Assembly: GCA_011634665.1 (NCBI GenBank)
Contig: WAEK01000041.1
Span: forward strand, 1 to 53,452
Length of the DNA: 53,452 nucleotides
Source of the DNA: Mortierella sp. BCC40632
Taxonomy: Eukaryota; Mortierellomycota; Mortierellomycetes; Mortierellales; Mortierellaceae
Reading direction: 5' to 3'
In this document: positions 34,975 through 47,145 of the stretch, piece after piece
How the letters are laid out: each line of letters begins with the position of its first letter
Numbering within the stretch: position 1 is the first letter of the stretch
Made by a program: the position numbers and the translations under genes
The notes under the pieces: generated by a model
Seen by the model: the letters and a program-made list of their open reading frames with translations, nothing else
The model's database searches: none
Told to the model about the DNA's origin: nothing

Positions 34975-35690
34975 ATTTGGTTAAAGTTTACGTGTCTCGA
35001 TAGCTGAGCTCTAAGGAAAAAGAAAAAAAGAAAGGATGGATAGACAGGCAGAGCAAAAGTGGATAAATGGGGGAAGGGGATCAAGGCAAAACCAAAGCTA
35101 GAAAAATTGGGAAGAGATACTTGAACTGTTTAATGCTATGAAATAGAGTGGAAAGGATGAAAAAAGGAAAGCAGAGGTGGAAATTTTTAAAGGGATACCA
35201 CATTAGAAAAATGGCGAAAGATTTTTGTTGCTGTGTCTAGTGTTTGGTGTATTTGTAAAGTTATGTGATTTCAGATTATTCAGAACGGGACTTGTTTTTA
35301 TTTTTAAAAGTTATTAGGGAACGGGTACAATGGTTGTTTATTAACAAAAGTTGTGTAATGTGACATATTGCTATTGGGGTTGTTTATGTTGTATAAACAG
35401 TCATAAAAAATTTCGGTTATTGATGTATTATCAAAAAGACATGTGTCCATAATGTAAGAGGAGGAGAATGTTCGAGATAAGGTTTTTGTGAATCTGTACT
35501 ACATTTGTATCAAAAGGTGAAGTGTTAGAAATGGAATATTTTGTATTTTTTACTAAGAGGAGAAAGAGAGGAGACAGCATTGTTTATGTGAACGCCTCAT
35601 GCGGAAAGAAGGAGGTTTTTTTTTTTTTGGAGGGAGGAGGGGGTTGCAGATAAGGCAAAAGTATAAAAAGGTGGTAAAATATTCTTCCAC
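34975..35690. other. Stretch without a convincing gene, copy 2
   Basis: Counterpart of 9000-9779. Only short frames are seen. Confidence 0.4.
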
Positions 35691-36310
35691 AATCAAGTAT
35701 TATCTTTTCCATTTTTCAATTCAAAGTCCATTCCATATTAAATCGAGAAAGCACCAAAGGCTTGAAGTTTCAAAGGCAAAAGTATCAAAAAGATGGTCCA
35801 AGATTCAGATCCTGCCTAAAATTTCGAACCAGACCCTCTCAGAAGTTCAAATCCAGAGTGAATCGCAAAGAAGGAAAAACTGTGCTGAAGAAAAAATCAT
35901 GGACGGAAAGAAACTTTTCGAGCATAAAGCGCAAAGTTGTTGTCCAAGGAAAGCAGTCAGTCGAAGTGGGGGGGAAAAAAAGCCTGATTACAAAAGGTGC
36001 TTTGCTTTGCGGAAAAAACTTCTTGAGAATTGTAATTCACCAGACAAGTGTCAAGCGAAGATATGAGAACATCCTAAAAGGTTGAAGCTTTTGAAGTTGA
36101 GTGTCGATGACCTAAAAAAAGCTGGATGCAATGGAACAAAGGTGGTGAATTGGTGCAGTGCAACAAGTAAATACACCCAGGCTCCGCTGGATAAAAGTTC
36201 ATCCATGTTTACTCTTGTTGGGAGAAATATATAATGGAAAACCGAAAGGAAAAAGGTGATAGAGGAGCTTCTGAAGGCCCACTCTTCGGTCTCATTAAAA
36301 ACTGAAATCT
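35691..36310 (+). CDS. Lys-rich frame of unknown function, copy 2
   Basis: Two overlapping plus-strand frames share the coding load because of shifts. One reads SRVNRKEGKTVLKKKSWTER and ITKGALLCGKNF, the other CNSPDKCQAK. The downstream part has LKLSVDDLKKAGCNGTKVV. Basic and low in complexity, with no recognised domain. Confidence 0.28.
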
Positions 36311-36765
36311 GAGGGAGAACAATACTAGTACAGATAAAAATAGTTGTTTTCAGGAGAATGGTGAAGATGAGAGGAGCAAGGGAAAAAGGCAACAGCAAGG
36401 GAGAAGACATTAATGGCGCTAATAATCATGCGAAAAAACGCTCAGATCGCTAAATGGATGATTTTAGTTGCTATGAGTGAGGTTTTGAAGGATGTTGGTT
36501 ATGGAGACTGTGTACCAAATAATCGAAGGGGAGTCGAGGGGATTCTTTCGAATATGGAGGGTGACGAAAATAGTTGTTAATATTGTGATAGATTAGGGAA
36601 AAAAGCAAAAGTATAGAAAAGAAATAATATAACCAAAGATTTAATAAGGAGTTTTAAAAAGTGTGGAATAACTTGTAAGGTCAATTGTAATTTCTTCAGT
36701 ATTTAAGACTTGGTATTTGAATATTTATTACTGAAATACACCTCATAAAAAGATAGATCATTAGT
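36311..36765. other. Stretch without a gene, copy 2
   Basis: Upstream flank of the F-box gene. Nothing consistent is seen. Confidence 0.35.
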
Positions 36766-38183
36766 ATGAGTGGGACTAGACAAGTTCAAGAAATTCACGG
36801 TCCTTGATGTGCCTTTTTGGATATCTAAGAGTTGGTTTGTTTTTGGATAAAAAGATCTTGCTATTTGCTCAACCGTCTGTCGCGGAGTGGAATATTAATT
36901 TTAATCCTTTGCTTTGGAGAAAGTGTCTATTCAGGATTATCAGGATATCTGCTTAGAAGAAGTCGTTGATAGTGTTTTCTTTTAGACAACGGCAAAGCAT
37001 TGGGGCGCTGAAAAAGAATGGGAGGTTTGTTGAAACCATTAGTATTGACTCATTTGAGACAGCAAGGAGACTTGTACCGATTATAGAAGGGTTAAAGAGT
37101 GTTGATGGTCGACGTTGTGACTGTTACTACATGGATCGATGTAGGAGCAATATGCATGCCACAAGCAGATCATACAGATTAAATATCAAATTTACTGGCT
37201 TGTAATCAGAATCTAGAGGAGTCCACTTAAAAATGGAAGATGATTTGTGGTACATACCGAGAAACTAATTGATACGTTTGCCAGATTGAAGAATTTGAGG
37301 ATCTTATCATTTTCTGTAAGTCCACTGAGACGGATGGAAATTGAAACTACTTTAAGGGGTATAGTTGATGGCTGGTCGAGGTTTAGGAAAAGTTTGTATT
37401 TGGAGTTGAGGGAGATGAGACTATTGGACAAAATTTATGCAGAGGGAGTTGGAGGACAAGGAGATACATAAAGGATACTGTTGAGGTTGAGAAGAGAAAA
37501 ATAGGAAAGTTAGGGGCCAGATCTCTTTTATTTTGTCAACCTGGTTGTCTTTTCCGGTTAACAAAAATCAAGCTGGGAAACGTGTTTTAAGGAAAGACGT
37601 TGATAAAGTATTTTGGGATTTTTGGCTTTCAAAAAGAAGAAGGTGTGGACGTTGATTTATTAATGAGAGATCTCGGGCGTCAACTTATGGGGTGGGGAGA
37701 CATGGCATAGTAGGACCTTCACTAAGACATATGAAATATTTAAATTGTTGCCACTATTCGTAAAGCAGAGTTGATATTGGCTACTGATAGCTTTTGAAAA
37801 CACTAACAATGTCAAACTGCATCCACTTTTGAAAGCTGGGTTGTACGCTGTGTTGTGTTGAAACATTGGCAATCATTAACAGAATTCAGGCTTATTGAGC
37901 GAAGGACAAGACAACAGTGACGTTATTAAAAGTATGGGAAACCGTTCAAAACTGGAATGGTTTTCAATCCTGGGAATATAAAAGGAGAAAATTTAAAGAC
38001 CTGAGGTGTAGTTGTTTTAGAGTTTTATTCAAAGTATTGAAACAATATTGTAGGGAACGACGGACTGATATTTTTTTAATGAATATTTGGAGAAGTGCAC
38101 ACTTGCCAATCCCAAAAGTAAATTATTCATTTCCAGGAAAGTCGGCGAAGAAACCATCCGGATGTTACCGAACAGGCCATTGA
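36766..38183 (+). CDS. F-box protein with leucine-rich tail, frame-broken, copy 2
   Basis: Start ATG at 36766. The tail is clearer than in the first copy: SFRQRQSIGALKKNGRFVET, SIDSFETARRLVPIIEGL, LIDTFARLKNLRILSFSVSP, RRMEIETTLRGIVDGWSRF, LLKVWETVQNWNGFQSWEYK and RERRTDIFLMNIWRSAHL, ending TGH and a stop at 38181-38183. The F-box core (DLAICSTVCRG) is read around 36850-36890, with a shift before NPLLWRK. Confidence 0.68.
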
Positions 38184-38361
38184 GTGGGAGGAAGGAAGTT
38201 AATAATTTGCCATTATTTGAATAGAACGTATTTTTATGAAAGTAAATAAATAACTGCTGGTGTTAATGGTGAACAAATTATGCGGACAAAATGTAAAGCA
38301 GAGTAAATTAAAAAACGTTTTGTTGAATACCACCTCGGGCCAATGAGAGAAAGGGGGCGGA

Positions 38362-39239
38362 CTAGGGCAAATTTATAGGATGTCAGAGGGGAGCGGGCAA
38401 TATACCAGAGCAGCAGGGTCGTGAGACCAAGGTGTTGGGGCCGGAGGAGTGTTTGGAGCCTGTGGATGTTGAGTTCATGATATCACCAATGTTTTTCTGC
38501 TTGAAAAGGTTTGTCTAGGCCTGTAGTACCCCGCCTCGCCACCGCCAAATTCAAAGCTATTTATTGAGTTTCACACCTCAGCTTTTGTTCGGTCCTGATG
38601 ACTTTGCAGGAATACTGCCTCCACGGTTTCCAGTAAGTCGTAAGAAAACTACTAACTGCTTTACATTTCACTGCTTGTCATATTTAGAGTAGCGCAGATG
38701 CGTTGAGTTGTCCAGACGAGTTTGAATCAATAATGACGTTTGTGCAGTGGTGATAAAATTGTGAAGTATGGGTGTGAAATCCATGACATTGAAAACAGGC
38801 ATTGATCTGGATTTGCGTTGCTGAGGAGATTGCGAGGAAGCTAATACAGGCTATTCGTAATAAATGTCGTAATATGTCATTGTGTATTGACCGATGACAC
38901 TCCATAAAAGATACCGTCATGTGCGATAGGGAGAACTCACATGAGCCTCCACCATGTCGTGTGCTTGGTATAAATTCGGAGGGGTGGAAATTCGATCGGG
39001 ATTAATAATATTGTAGCCAATTCCAAGGGGTACGTAATAATGTTCCGGCTCGAAAGTTGTTTAGCAGGACCATTTTGTATCCCCGCAAAAGGAAAATCTT
39101 CTCTTGATATCCTTATCCAAGCGTGGATGTCTTTATTGGAGAGTCTCCAAGGACCCCCTTGTGCTTGGAAAAGAACATGATATGAGAGGAACCACTGGGA
39201 GAGAAACATAAGAAAAAAATAATGTTGATAACTTTTCAT
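38362..39239 (-). CDS. Secreted LPMO-like protein, AA11-type region, copy 2
   Basis: The N-terminal half is better here than in the first copy: MKSYQHYFFLMFLSQWFLSY, then HVLFQ (a possible mature N-terminal His), PWRLSNKDIHAW, REDFPFAGIQNGP and KHTTWWR. The HGGGSCEFSLSYD block is damaged, while FYHHCTNVIIDSNSSGQLNA is well kept. The C-terminal Gly/Ser/Thr tail is badly shifted, but the final stop codon (CTAG on the plus strand at 38362) corresponds to that of the first copy. Confidence 0.62.
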
Positions 39240-39489
39240 GACAGTATAGTAATTTAATAGTCAATATGCTTTTGAGGGATAATTTGAAAAGGGTATTTGT
39301 GCAATGATCGGTCGAATTTAATGATATGGTAAAATAAAAAATAATAATAATAAAAATGTCATTTATAATAAAGTTGCAAAAGTAAAGAAATTTTCTAGGT
39401 GGTTGTTAGAGTGAAGAGCTTTTTTGATTGAATTCTTGATGAAAGAAGAAACAGATTCGTTGCTCTTTGCTATATAGGGTCAAATTTTG

Positions 39490-40891
39490 CTAATTGCTCA
39501 TGGGTGCGTTTGAGACTTTTGTTACCAATAATTGGTATTCTTGAATTATCGCCTTCATAGAGTGATAGAATGTTAAGCAATAATTTTTTTAACTCGTTCG
39601 CTTGAGCTATTATCAACTGTTGTTTGGACATCTTGCTTGTTTATTTTGCCTGAACGCCATCGGATAGACGGTTGGCAATTGTATAAACAAGCCCTGACGC
39701 GGCAACTCCGTTTTTGTGGGCTCTGGTCGTGAAAAACTGCAATTAATGAAAACTGTAAATGGCTGGAGCAGGCTGATGTCGTCATATGACTTGGAAGACC
39801 GACAAAAGTAATAAATTGGAGAATGTCATGAAATTTTTAGTTAATTGTCCGGGCCTGGACACTATTACATTGAAGTGGTTAACGCAAGAGGATTCTTTGT
39901 GTTTTGTGATTTCAAGGCCTTTTTGAACTGATTCAGTATCAAGGTAAAGTCTAGTAGCCAGGGAGTCCTTAAATGACAAAGTAAAGCAGGGGACTTGAGG
40001 GCGCTGGGTTTGGAGGCTCTTTGAATCCAATCGAAGTGAAGGATGTAACCAGGGCATCGAAGGAAGTCGTTCCAATGCATAGTCGCTGACCATCGGGCGC
40101 CTTCTGTGCAAGGCCATACATCGTTATGTGGTGTCTGACGGATAAAGAGTTAGCAGGAGTATGGACAACCAAAAAGCGGCTCTGATGCATCAATTATCCT
40201 TGTCCGTCCATAACCTCGATTGTATTAATATTAAAGATTCGCTCGTGTTGTAGTTTACAAGGATTTCGATCCGGCCAAAATTCAGCACATGCGAAACGTA
40301 GTTGGGGTTCGATCGCCCAGTCTCGGTTGAGAAGTGCACAGATCTCTATCGGTGATTTGCCAATGATCGATTTTGGGTACTGACAAGCAGGGGAGGAGAG
40401 GAGGTGATGTTCAAGAGAGGGAAGTGAATGTGTCTTGAATGTTTCGTTGAAGAAGGAGTTAGGCGGAGGTGAGGAATTAACAAAGATCGGTGAACCGCCT
40501 GTTGGTAGCAGCGACCCTTATGATTAAGCGCATTTGCGGAGCCTAAGCGCCGTTTTGTCTTGAGGTGCAATCGGATGAAGATGCAATAAATGAGTTTGCT
40601 ATGCCAAGAGCCCTTCTCTTTTGGAGAAGCTGGACTTGGATGTCTTAAAGCCAAAGCGATGGCCTCGTCGTAGGATCGAGTTACATCGAGTCGTCTGTTT
40701 TAGGGGACAAGGATCTTGTTTGAGGGATACTGTTTCAGATTTTCTGTATAGGAGCTTTGGACATGTTGAGGGGAGGCTTTTAAAGTGTTTTCGAAGGCTG
40801 TTCTTTTGTCGAAGGTGCGGGAGCAGATCGGGCAAACGAACTGATTGGTTCATTCTATGGAAAGTTTTAGAAAATGATGGGCCGTGAACAT
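39490..40891 (-). CDS. Protein with one C2H2-like finger and coiled tail, unknown, copy 2
   Basis: Start ATG at 40891. The finger reads CPICSRTFDKRTAFRKH in composite, the best version of the two. Further on RFLVVHTPANSLSVRHHITM, QRLCIGTTSFDALV, LLCHLRTPWLLDFTLILNQF and KQDVQTTVDNSSSERVKKII are readable. The stop is less clear than in the first copy. Confidence 0.42.
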
Positions 40892-41145
40892 CCTTAAATG
40901 ATATAGTACAGGAAGTTGCGTAGCAGTTTAGGGGGGTATCCGTCTTTTTCTCGGCAGTGTTGAACTTCGAGGGGGTTACAGGAGGCAGGCGCTGCCCTGT
41001 TTTGCGTCGGTCTGCTGGGGGGGTACAACATTTTAAAAGAGCGAAGTAAGGGAGGAAGAGAGAGGAAGAAAAAGGGAAAAGTGTGTCTCGAATAGCAGAA
41101 GACAGCCAAGATAGTCTCGTTTGAGATGAATTTGTAATTAATTGA

Positions 41146-41374
41146 GCTTAAACATCATGTTCATGTCCATTTGCTGGAACATTGCGTCCATTTTGGTCAC
41201 TGGAACATCATGCCAATCACTTCAAACATCGGCGTCCAATCACCGGAACATCATGTCCAATCACGGGAACATCATAAGTCTACTGGAACATCATGTCCAC
41301 CTACTGGAACATCGAGGTCTCGTCACTGGAACATCAGCGTCCAATACTGGAACATTTGAGGTCCAATCTGGTCG
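41146..41374 (+). repeat. About 22-bp tandem array, copy 2
   Basis: About ten units of the type ACTGGAACATCATGTCCAATC, more degenerate than in the first copy (ACATCGGCG, ACATCGAGG, ACATTTGAGG variants). The ATATTCC variant that is common in the first copy is absent. The core GGAACATCA and the position upstream of the zinc-finger gene are the same. Confidence 0.9.
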
Positions 41375-42599
41375 AGGTTTCGATGGAACGGTTTGTTGGA
41401 ATTTTTTGACGTTTCAGATTTCGACCAGTGTGAGAATTTTCAGTTTTGTTGATTGACCTTTTTTTTTTATGAACTTGGCGGTGTTTTTTGGTGTTTTGGC
41501 TTTTGCTTTGTTTGCCTTTTTTCCGCAGGATCCCTTTTTCCTCAAAAAAGGCGGCTGATAAATTAGCAGGTCATCATGAGAATTTTTGTTTTTTCTTTTT
41601 GCACAAGAATATCGTATGATGATACTATGCCATGCGAGATTTTGAATTTCATGGAAGCAGGGCTATAATAAACAAGTTTTGGGTGTTTGTTATGAAAGGA
41701 ACTTCGTTTTGGGAATGGATTGATTTGCCGTGTTGAGACGACATATTGTGGAAAAAGGGATGAGATTGGTAAAAATGGGGCTGGCAAGTATAAAAAGCGC
41801 AAGGAGATGATATTCCACCTACAAATCTCTGTCCAAGTTTAGTCCCTTTGTCAAACCTGTACTGATGTGCTTTCACCACGGACGTGCTGTCCAAGATTCA
41901 AGCGATTAACTGCTTTTCGTGAGGTTTTCAATTTCTTTTATGGCGTTTATTACATCTAGTCGGGTTGGTTGGTACGTTTTTAGCCAGCAGTTTTCAAGAA
42001 ATGGATCAAGCAGAAGAGGAGAGGCTGTCCGTGTCAATATTTATTGCGCTCATGATGTTGATATCGCCGGATCCCGATTAACATCATTGTAGCTGTTCGC
42101 TGGCATCATTATAATGCTTGTTCATGGAATTGAAATATTATTGGAGTATTATTATTTTGTGGATCTGGTGTTCCAAGATTATCCGGCATTTACTAGAATG
42201 ACGCTGGCTGGATCAGGGTCCCAGAAATTCATCAAAGTGAAAGCGAGCTTTCGTGTTAGTGATAAAGTTATAATTAAAAAAAAAAAAAATAGGCATTAAG
42301 GTTGAGGAGTGAATGATGAAGAAAAAGGAACAATGTCTTGATTTGTTTTCAGTTACTGTACGGGTATTGTTTTAGAGGTACATATGATGGGAGTGAATCA
42401 TGAAGGAATAAAGATCAGAAGGCAACTGTTTTAGGAAAGAGAAAACAGAAACCAATAAAAGTTTTGGCTATCAGAATATGAAAGGAGTAAATGATTTTGT
42501 GGATGATCCGGTGATGTGGGTTTGTTGAATTTAGTGTGTTAGTTCGGGTCTTGGCAATTTAGTGTAAGTGACAGAATAAAAGCCTGGGTCTATCTCTTT
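41375..42599. other. Weakly coding stretch, copy 2
   Basis: The plus strand reads MLVHGIEILLEYYYFVDLVF and QDYPAFTRMTLAGSGSQKF at 42114-42290. This is the best hint of a gene here, but its limits and function are unknown. Confidence 0.28.
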
Positions 42600-43530
42600 A
42601 TTGTGTATTACATTGCGAGTTGGTATTTAAAGGCACAAGTGTTCGATGGAAAAAATCACAAGTCCAGAGTAAACAAGGCTGTAAGCGCCTGTATCCAAAA
42701 TGCGCATCTGATAGTGAGGTTCGAGAGGTTGGAGAGATGAAGTATTTTTGTACAGAGCACCACATCCAACTTGGCATAGGCGATTGTGGCTCAATGTTTT
42801 CAAAGTAATCTGGGATATCACACAGGAGAATAAGAGCAAAATTAAGAAGGATCGAAGACTATAACGAATTTTATATGAGTTTTCCTGAAAGCTTGGTTCC
42901 ATTATTTTCAAAGTTGGGGCCTTTTGGAAGTGGAGTCTTATTATCATTGATCAACAAGTAATCCTGGAGGAAGGGTGTGAAAACAGAGGTTGAATTTAGA
43001 GGTGCATGGTCTGATGTTCTGGAGGTGGTGAAGAAACAAACAAGGCTGAATGTATTCTTGGAGGTCAATGGAGAGTGCCAGCACAAGTGTTTTGAGCGGG
43101 GAGGAGGGACCGTGCCTTAGATGAAGTGAGAAAGGAAAAGGAGTCGTGTCCAAAGATTACAAGGATGAGAGACCAAGAAAGAACAAGAAGAAATAAGAGA
43201 GAGCAGAATAGTGAGGTTCAGGAGGCAGGTCAAAGCCAAGGCCTGATTAACATTGTATCGAGCAGGAGGTGTTATCGAAATGGGAGTTTAGAAAAGCTAT
43301 AACAAAAAGATGTGATATTGCGAAAAAGTATGTTTTATGGCGGTAATATCAGCTGTTTTTGTTCCGTGAAGATTACGATGGTGAGAGCTGTAGTTCGGCT
43401 TGCAAGGGTTTATTGATGATACATCGACCTCAGTAAAGTGTAAACAGATTAAAAAGCAAATGTGGAAGGAGTGGATGAAGCATGTTGATTTAATAAAGAA
43501 AGCAAAGCCCGGATAATTATTTTGTTTTTC
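42600..43530 (+). CDS. Cys/His-containing protein, possible GIY-YIG-like tail, copy 2
   Basis: Reads CKRLYPKCASDSEVREVGEM and KYFCTEHHIQLGIGDCGSMF in one open frame (42620-42808), then by shifts IIIDQQVILEEGCE, an EVVKKQT stretch, LEVNGECQHKCF and GTVP near 43110. The order agrees with the first copy. The possible MUG113/T5orf172-like reading rests on a short piece only. Confidence 0.36.
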
Positions 43531-43559
43531 CGGCGAATGGCATGCTTTGGTATATTGCT

Positions 43560-43979
43560 GCAGGACGATAGGAAAAAGGGGGTAAGAAAACTATAGGAGA
43601 GAGAGAGACTACCGAAGGATTGGGGCACGGAAGGGCGGGAATCAAAGCAACGGAAGGGCGGGAAGAGGCAACGAGCGGGCGGATTGAGAGAGGGCGAGAG
43701 GGCAGTCCCGATATATCAGTCACAGAACACAGTGACAACAGGGAGGAGGACACAGCAAAGCCAGAGAGAGGGAAGGAAACCTCCTATGTTCAGGGTCGGG
43801 GGAGGGTAGTGAGGGTGGCTGTTGAGGGTAGGGGTGGTTGTAGGTTGTTGTAGAGGGAGGACACAGCAGAGAGGATAAGTGCCAGAGAGAGAGGAACCTT
43901 GTGTTCAGGAATGGGGATAAAGGAGGGTGGTTGATTGGTGGTTGTAGGTTTATTGCAGAGGGAGGGACACAGCAGAGTA
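43560..43979. repeat. Copy-specific GC-rich segment with about 105-112-bp subrepeats
   Basis: Much richer in G and C than its surroundings. From 43741 a block recurs at about 43853 and again (start only) at 43958, each beginning GGGAGG(A/G)...ACACAGCA and running through CCAGAGAGAG, TTCAGG, GAGGGTGG and GGTGGTTGTAGGTT. Such subrepeats beside the 28S 3' end are what rDNA intergenic spacers usually hold, so this may be spacer DNA carried with the 28S fragment. The first copy has unrelated A-rich DNA here. Confidence 0.7.
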
Positions 43980-43989
43980 GGGCGCGCCC
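43980..43989. other. GGGCGCGCCC palindrome, copy 2
   Basis: Same GC-only palindrome as in the first copy, marking the point where the two copies become alike again before the 28S fragment. Confidence 0.7.
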
Positions 43990-44076
43990 TTTTTTTCTTT
44001 ACAAAAGACAATGATCTCTGATCTTTATGCAGCAAGCTTTTTATTATAAAAAGAAGAAGAAGAATTGTTTTTTAAA

Positions 44077-44625
44077 ACAAAATCTGTAGAACAATGGGTT
44101 TAATCTCAGCAGCTCAGCAACAAGGCTACCCTGACTGCTTACAATGGCCCTGTTCATAAAAAGTCGTCTGCAATGGATTTTATTCTTCCAATATTTTGTT
44201 TTAAAAGCAGGTGCCTCACACAGCCTTTCCGCCATGCAAGACCTCTGTAGTGGTATGATCAGGCCCGGAAGACTCCATTCGTATTCAACTAGATATCGGA
44301 AAAAGTGGTAATCGTCGCGTTCTAGCACGGATTCTGACTTAGATATGTTCAAACATAACCAATGGATGATAAGCCAACGGCTGTTGCTCAGTAAGACCCA
44401 AATACCGGTTTATCCGAATGAAGCGTTCTCGTACCAACTTCAATTATTATTGCAACAACACTTTCATCAGTAGGGTAAACTAACCTGTCTCACGACGGTT
44501 CAAACCCAGCTCACGCGTTTATTAGTGCGGTGAACAATCCAACGCTTACGAATTCGTTCAGTATGATAGAAGCCGACATCGAAGGATCAAAAAGCAACGT
44601 CGCTATGAACGCTTGGCCGCCGTTA
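44077..44625 (-). rRNA. 28S rRNA 3'-end fragment, degenerate, copy 2
   Basis: Same fragment as at 18099-18668, but with true substitutions as well as indels. The plus strand reads AGATATGTTCAAACATAA where the first copy has the canonical AGAGGCGTTCAGCCATAA, and the sarcin-ricin loop is broken (TTGGTACGAGAAC on the minus strand). It ends near AAGCGTTCATAGC followed by unrelated sequence slightly earlier than in the first copy. It is best seen as a decayed rDNA piece. Confidence 0.87.
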
Positions 44626-44639
44626 AAGTTGGTACCCTC

Positions 44640-45180
44640 TAGGGAAGCAAGAGAATTTTGGAGGCGGTTATTGGGAGTGCAGGGAGGAAAAGGAAATTCA
44701 GGGTCGTCGGGGCGGGGCTATATAGAAGAGCGATGGGGATTGAGCTTTTTGGGAAAGGGCGGGTAACGGGTAGAGGAATTCAGGTTGTAGGGAGGGAGGA
44801 GGGTATAAAGGGAGGAGAGGCCGGGGATCTCTGACATATCCATCTCACGAAGTCAATGAAGTCGCCAATGGTCACCATCAGACTTTAAAGGCATGCAGGC
44901 AAAAGTCTGCGTGTCGATGGGTCACAAGGGTAACGGTTACCGTCAGTTAATAATTTGCAAGGTAGAGTGAAAGTGTTACGTTGAGCGTACCAAGAACAAG
45001 TTTTATTTAACATAATGACCGGGGCGAACTCTGGCGCAAGCGAAAATATGGTATAAAAGGGAAGGGCGTGTTGAGATTTGTACTAGGAAAAGGAGGCTGG
45101 GCCGGCGGTGGGAGGGGGACCAGTTTTGCTGGACAACGGAACAAGATAACCCGGATTTGGCGTGAATAGAACAGTCGTTA
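44640..45180. other. G-rich stretch right of the 28S fragment, copy 2
   Basis: Counterpart of 18669-19269. No gene is called. Confidence 0.3.
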
Positions 45181-45700
45181 GGTTGAAGGTGACAGGTCCA
45201 GGAGCATGTACACGAGACGATGGCGATGAGTGAGAAAGTCGAGAGTGACGGTATGGTTACAAGGATTATTCATTGTATCGTTGATACCGAAAAATCCAGC
45301 TGGAAGTCGATGGGAGTAATTTGATATGTCCGCAAAGAATTCGGTGCAGAAAGAGCAGTTTTGGTAATCTTCGTTAAAATGAAAGATGACAATTCTTTGT
45401 TAGGATTACATGTTGTAAAGGCTTTTAATATCATCCAAAAGGAGACAAACCGCGAATTCAACAAGGATATTTTATATGCAAGAGGAGAATGTGTTGAACA
45501 GGATCTAATCAAAGTGAATTGCCGTTATTGTTCAGGGTCACAATTCCCAGGTTTTATGGATATGAATCAGAGAGGAATTTGAAATTTTGATAAAATTAAT
45601 ATTGTTGAGGCCATATGATTTGGACATTGAGAATTGAACGTTTTGGTGCCAGTTCACTATGATTACGAAAGAGGTACATGGAGATAAAGGAGATTTTACG
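45181..45700 (+). CDS. Unknown plus-strand frame, copy 2
   Basis: One open piece at 45361-45582 reads KMKDDNSLLGLHVVKAFNII, KETNREFNKDILYARGECVE and DLIKVNCRYCSGSQFPGFMD. Unrecognised. Weak call, made because the centre agrees with the first copy. Confidence 0.25.
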
Positions 45701-46479
45701 GGATTCAGTTAAGGGATGAAGTGTAATGTTAGGAGAAAGGGAAGGTTTCTTAGAGGAAAGAGATTATTTAGCTGGCAAAGAATAATGGTAGATGACATCG
45801 AAGATGCAGGGCAGTAAATAAAGCTCTAGTAAAAAGCTTAGGAAATGATTTATTGAAAGAGAAGATTAAGTATAATCGTAGGGAGAAGTCGCGTCTGATT
45901 CGTTGGGTGCACGTTATTAACTGAATTCAGAACTGCTTCGATTAAATTGTTTTTTTTTATTTATATTCTCGGATTTTATAAAGTGCATTAGTAGGAGAAG
46001 GAATGCAACACAAAAATTGGAGAAATTCAGGAAAAAAGGATATTTCAGGTTTTATTGGAAATCACAAAGAAAAAATGGGTAAGGCAGTGAGTTGTTCGAG
46101 CCGAGGATCAGAGCTGGGTTGTTGAGGAGGGATAGGTAAACTCATATTAGAACTTAAAAGTTTGATGAGAATGATTTATTAATACAAACCTTGTAAAAAG
46201 TCAAAAGTAACGAATGGGATATTCGAACTGTCAAGCATGTTGTCGTTGGAAGAGTGTTACAGAGAATCTCTATAAAGGGACCTAATCTTAACAGTAAACA
46301 ATTATAGAGTTAAACAGCAGGATATCCAAAAAATAAGATTGTTAAAGGTAAACAAGTACATAGCAAGAAAATACTTTGAATCCTGCAAACCAAGAAGGAA
46401 GCATTTGAGGGACGCAGTAATATCGTGTAATGTTTTTGGAGGGTCTGAATGGAGTGGTTACGGTAAGCCAGGAGTTGAT
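45701..46479. other. Stretch without a gene, copy 2
   Basis: AT-rich, with only short frames downstream of the LPMO-like gene. Confidence 0.4.
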
Positions 46480-47145
46480 ATTCAAAGAGGCTTAGTGGAT
46501 ATCACCCATGAGTAAAGTACCACTCGTTTCGGTCATTGAAATCTCCATTGAATGAATAGTATCCATTGAAGAGACAGGAACCGTGAAAACAGTCACCCAA
46601 GGCCAACATCAGGTCTTTATCGCTAATAGTGAAAATTCTAAAGTCTAATGAAGCGATGATATTAGATAGAAACTCTTTGGGTTGGATCTTGGGACGGATT
46701 CACTTTTGAAAAATGAGATTGAGATGATTTGGTTTTTTTCAGAGGAACAGCGTGATTGCAGGCCATCTGACACAACGTTGCTCAGGTTTGATAGTTGTCA
46801 CCCGGACCCACTCCTATTGCTGAATTCGTCAAGGCCAGTGTATGCATCTCTTAGTAGAGAAGCCATTGTCATATCTGTTCCAGGTTCTTCACCGAATTTG
46901 TTTGAACGTTAATGAGTTTAGTGGATCCAAGAATGAGACTGTTAATGTCTATTAACTTTAATTGAATCCAGAGCAGCGTCCTGCGTGTCACGGGAAATCG
47001 TCTAGAAAGCCTCGCGCAATAGCCGTTCGTGCCAGACCAAGAAGAAGCTGGATCTTTAAATCTCCAGTCGAAACAATCAAATATAGAGGGCATTTCTGTG
47101 ATAGAAATGAACACGGTCAGAAGAGAAAGAGTTGTAACAGAGCAT
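46480..47145 (-). CDS. Secreted His-brace LPMO-like protein, copy 2
   Basis: Start ATG at 47145. The leader is FLLTVFISIT-like. The mature start is shifted (CDFDWRF-like: FDCFDWRFKDPA), followed by SWSGTNGYCARLSRRFPV. The central and C-terminal parts are more broken than in the first copy, but CVRW-type, FKNC-type and EWY-type landmarks can be found. It shows the same gene, with different lesions. Confidence 0.68.

Noticed and set aside
43517..44035. Ser/Pro/Leu-rich frames across the GC-rich subrepeats
   Set aside because: They are low-complexity translations of the repeats and are absent from the first copy.
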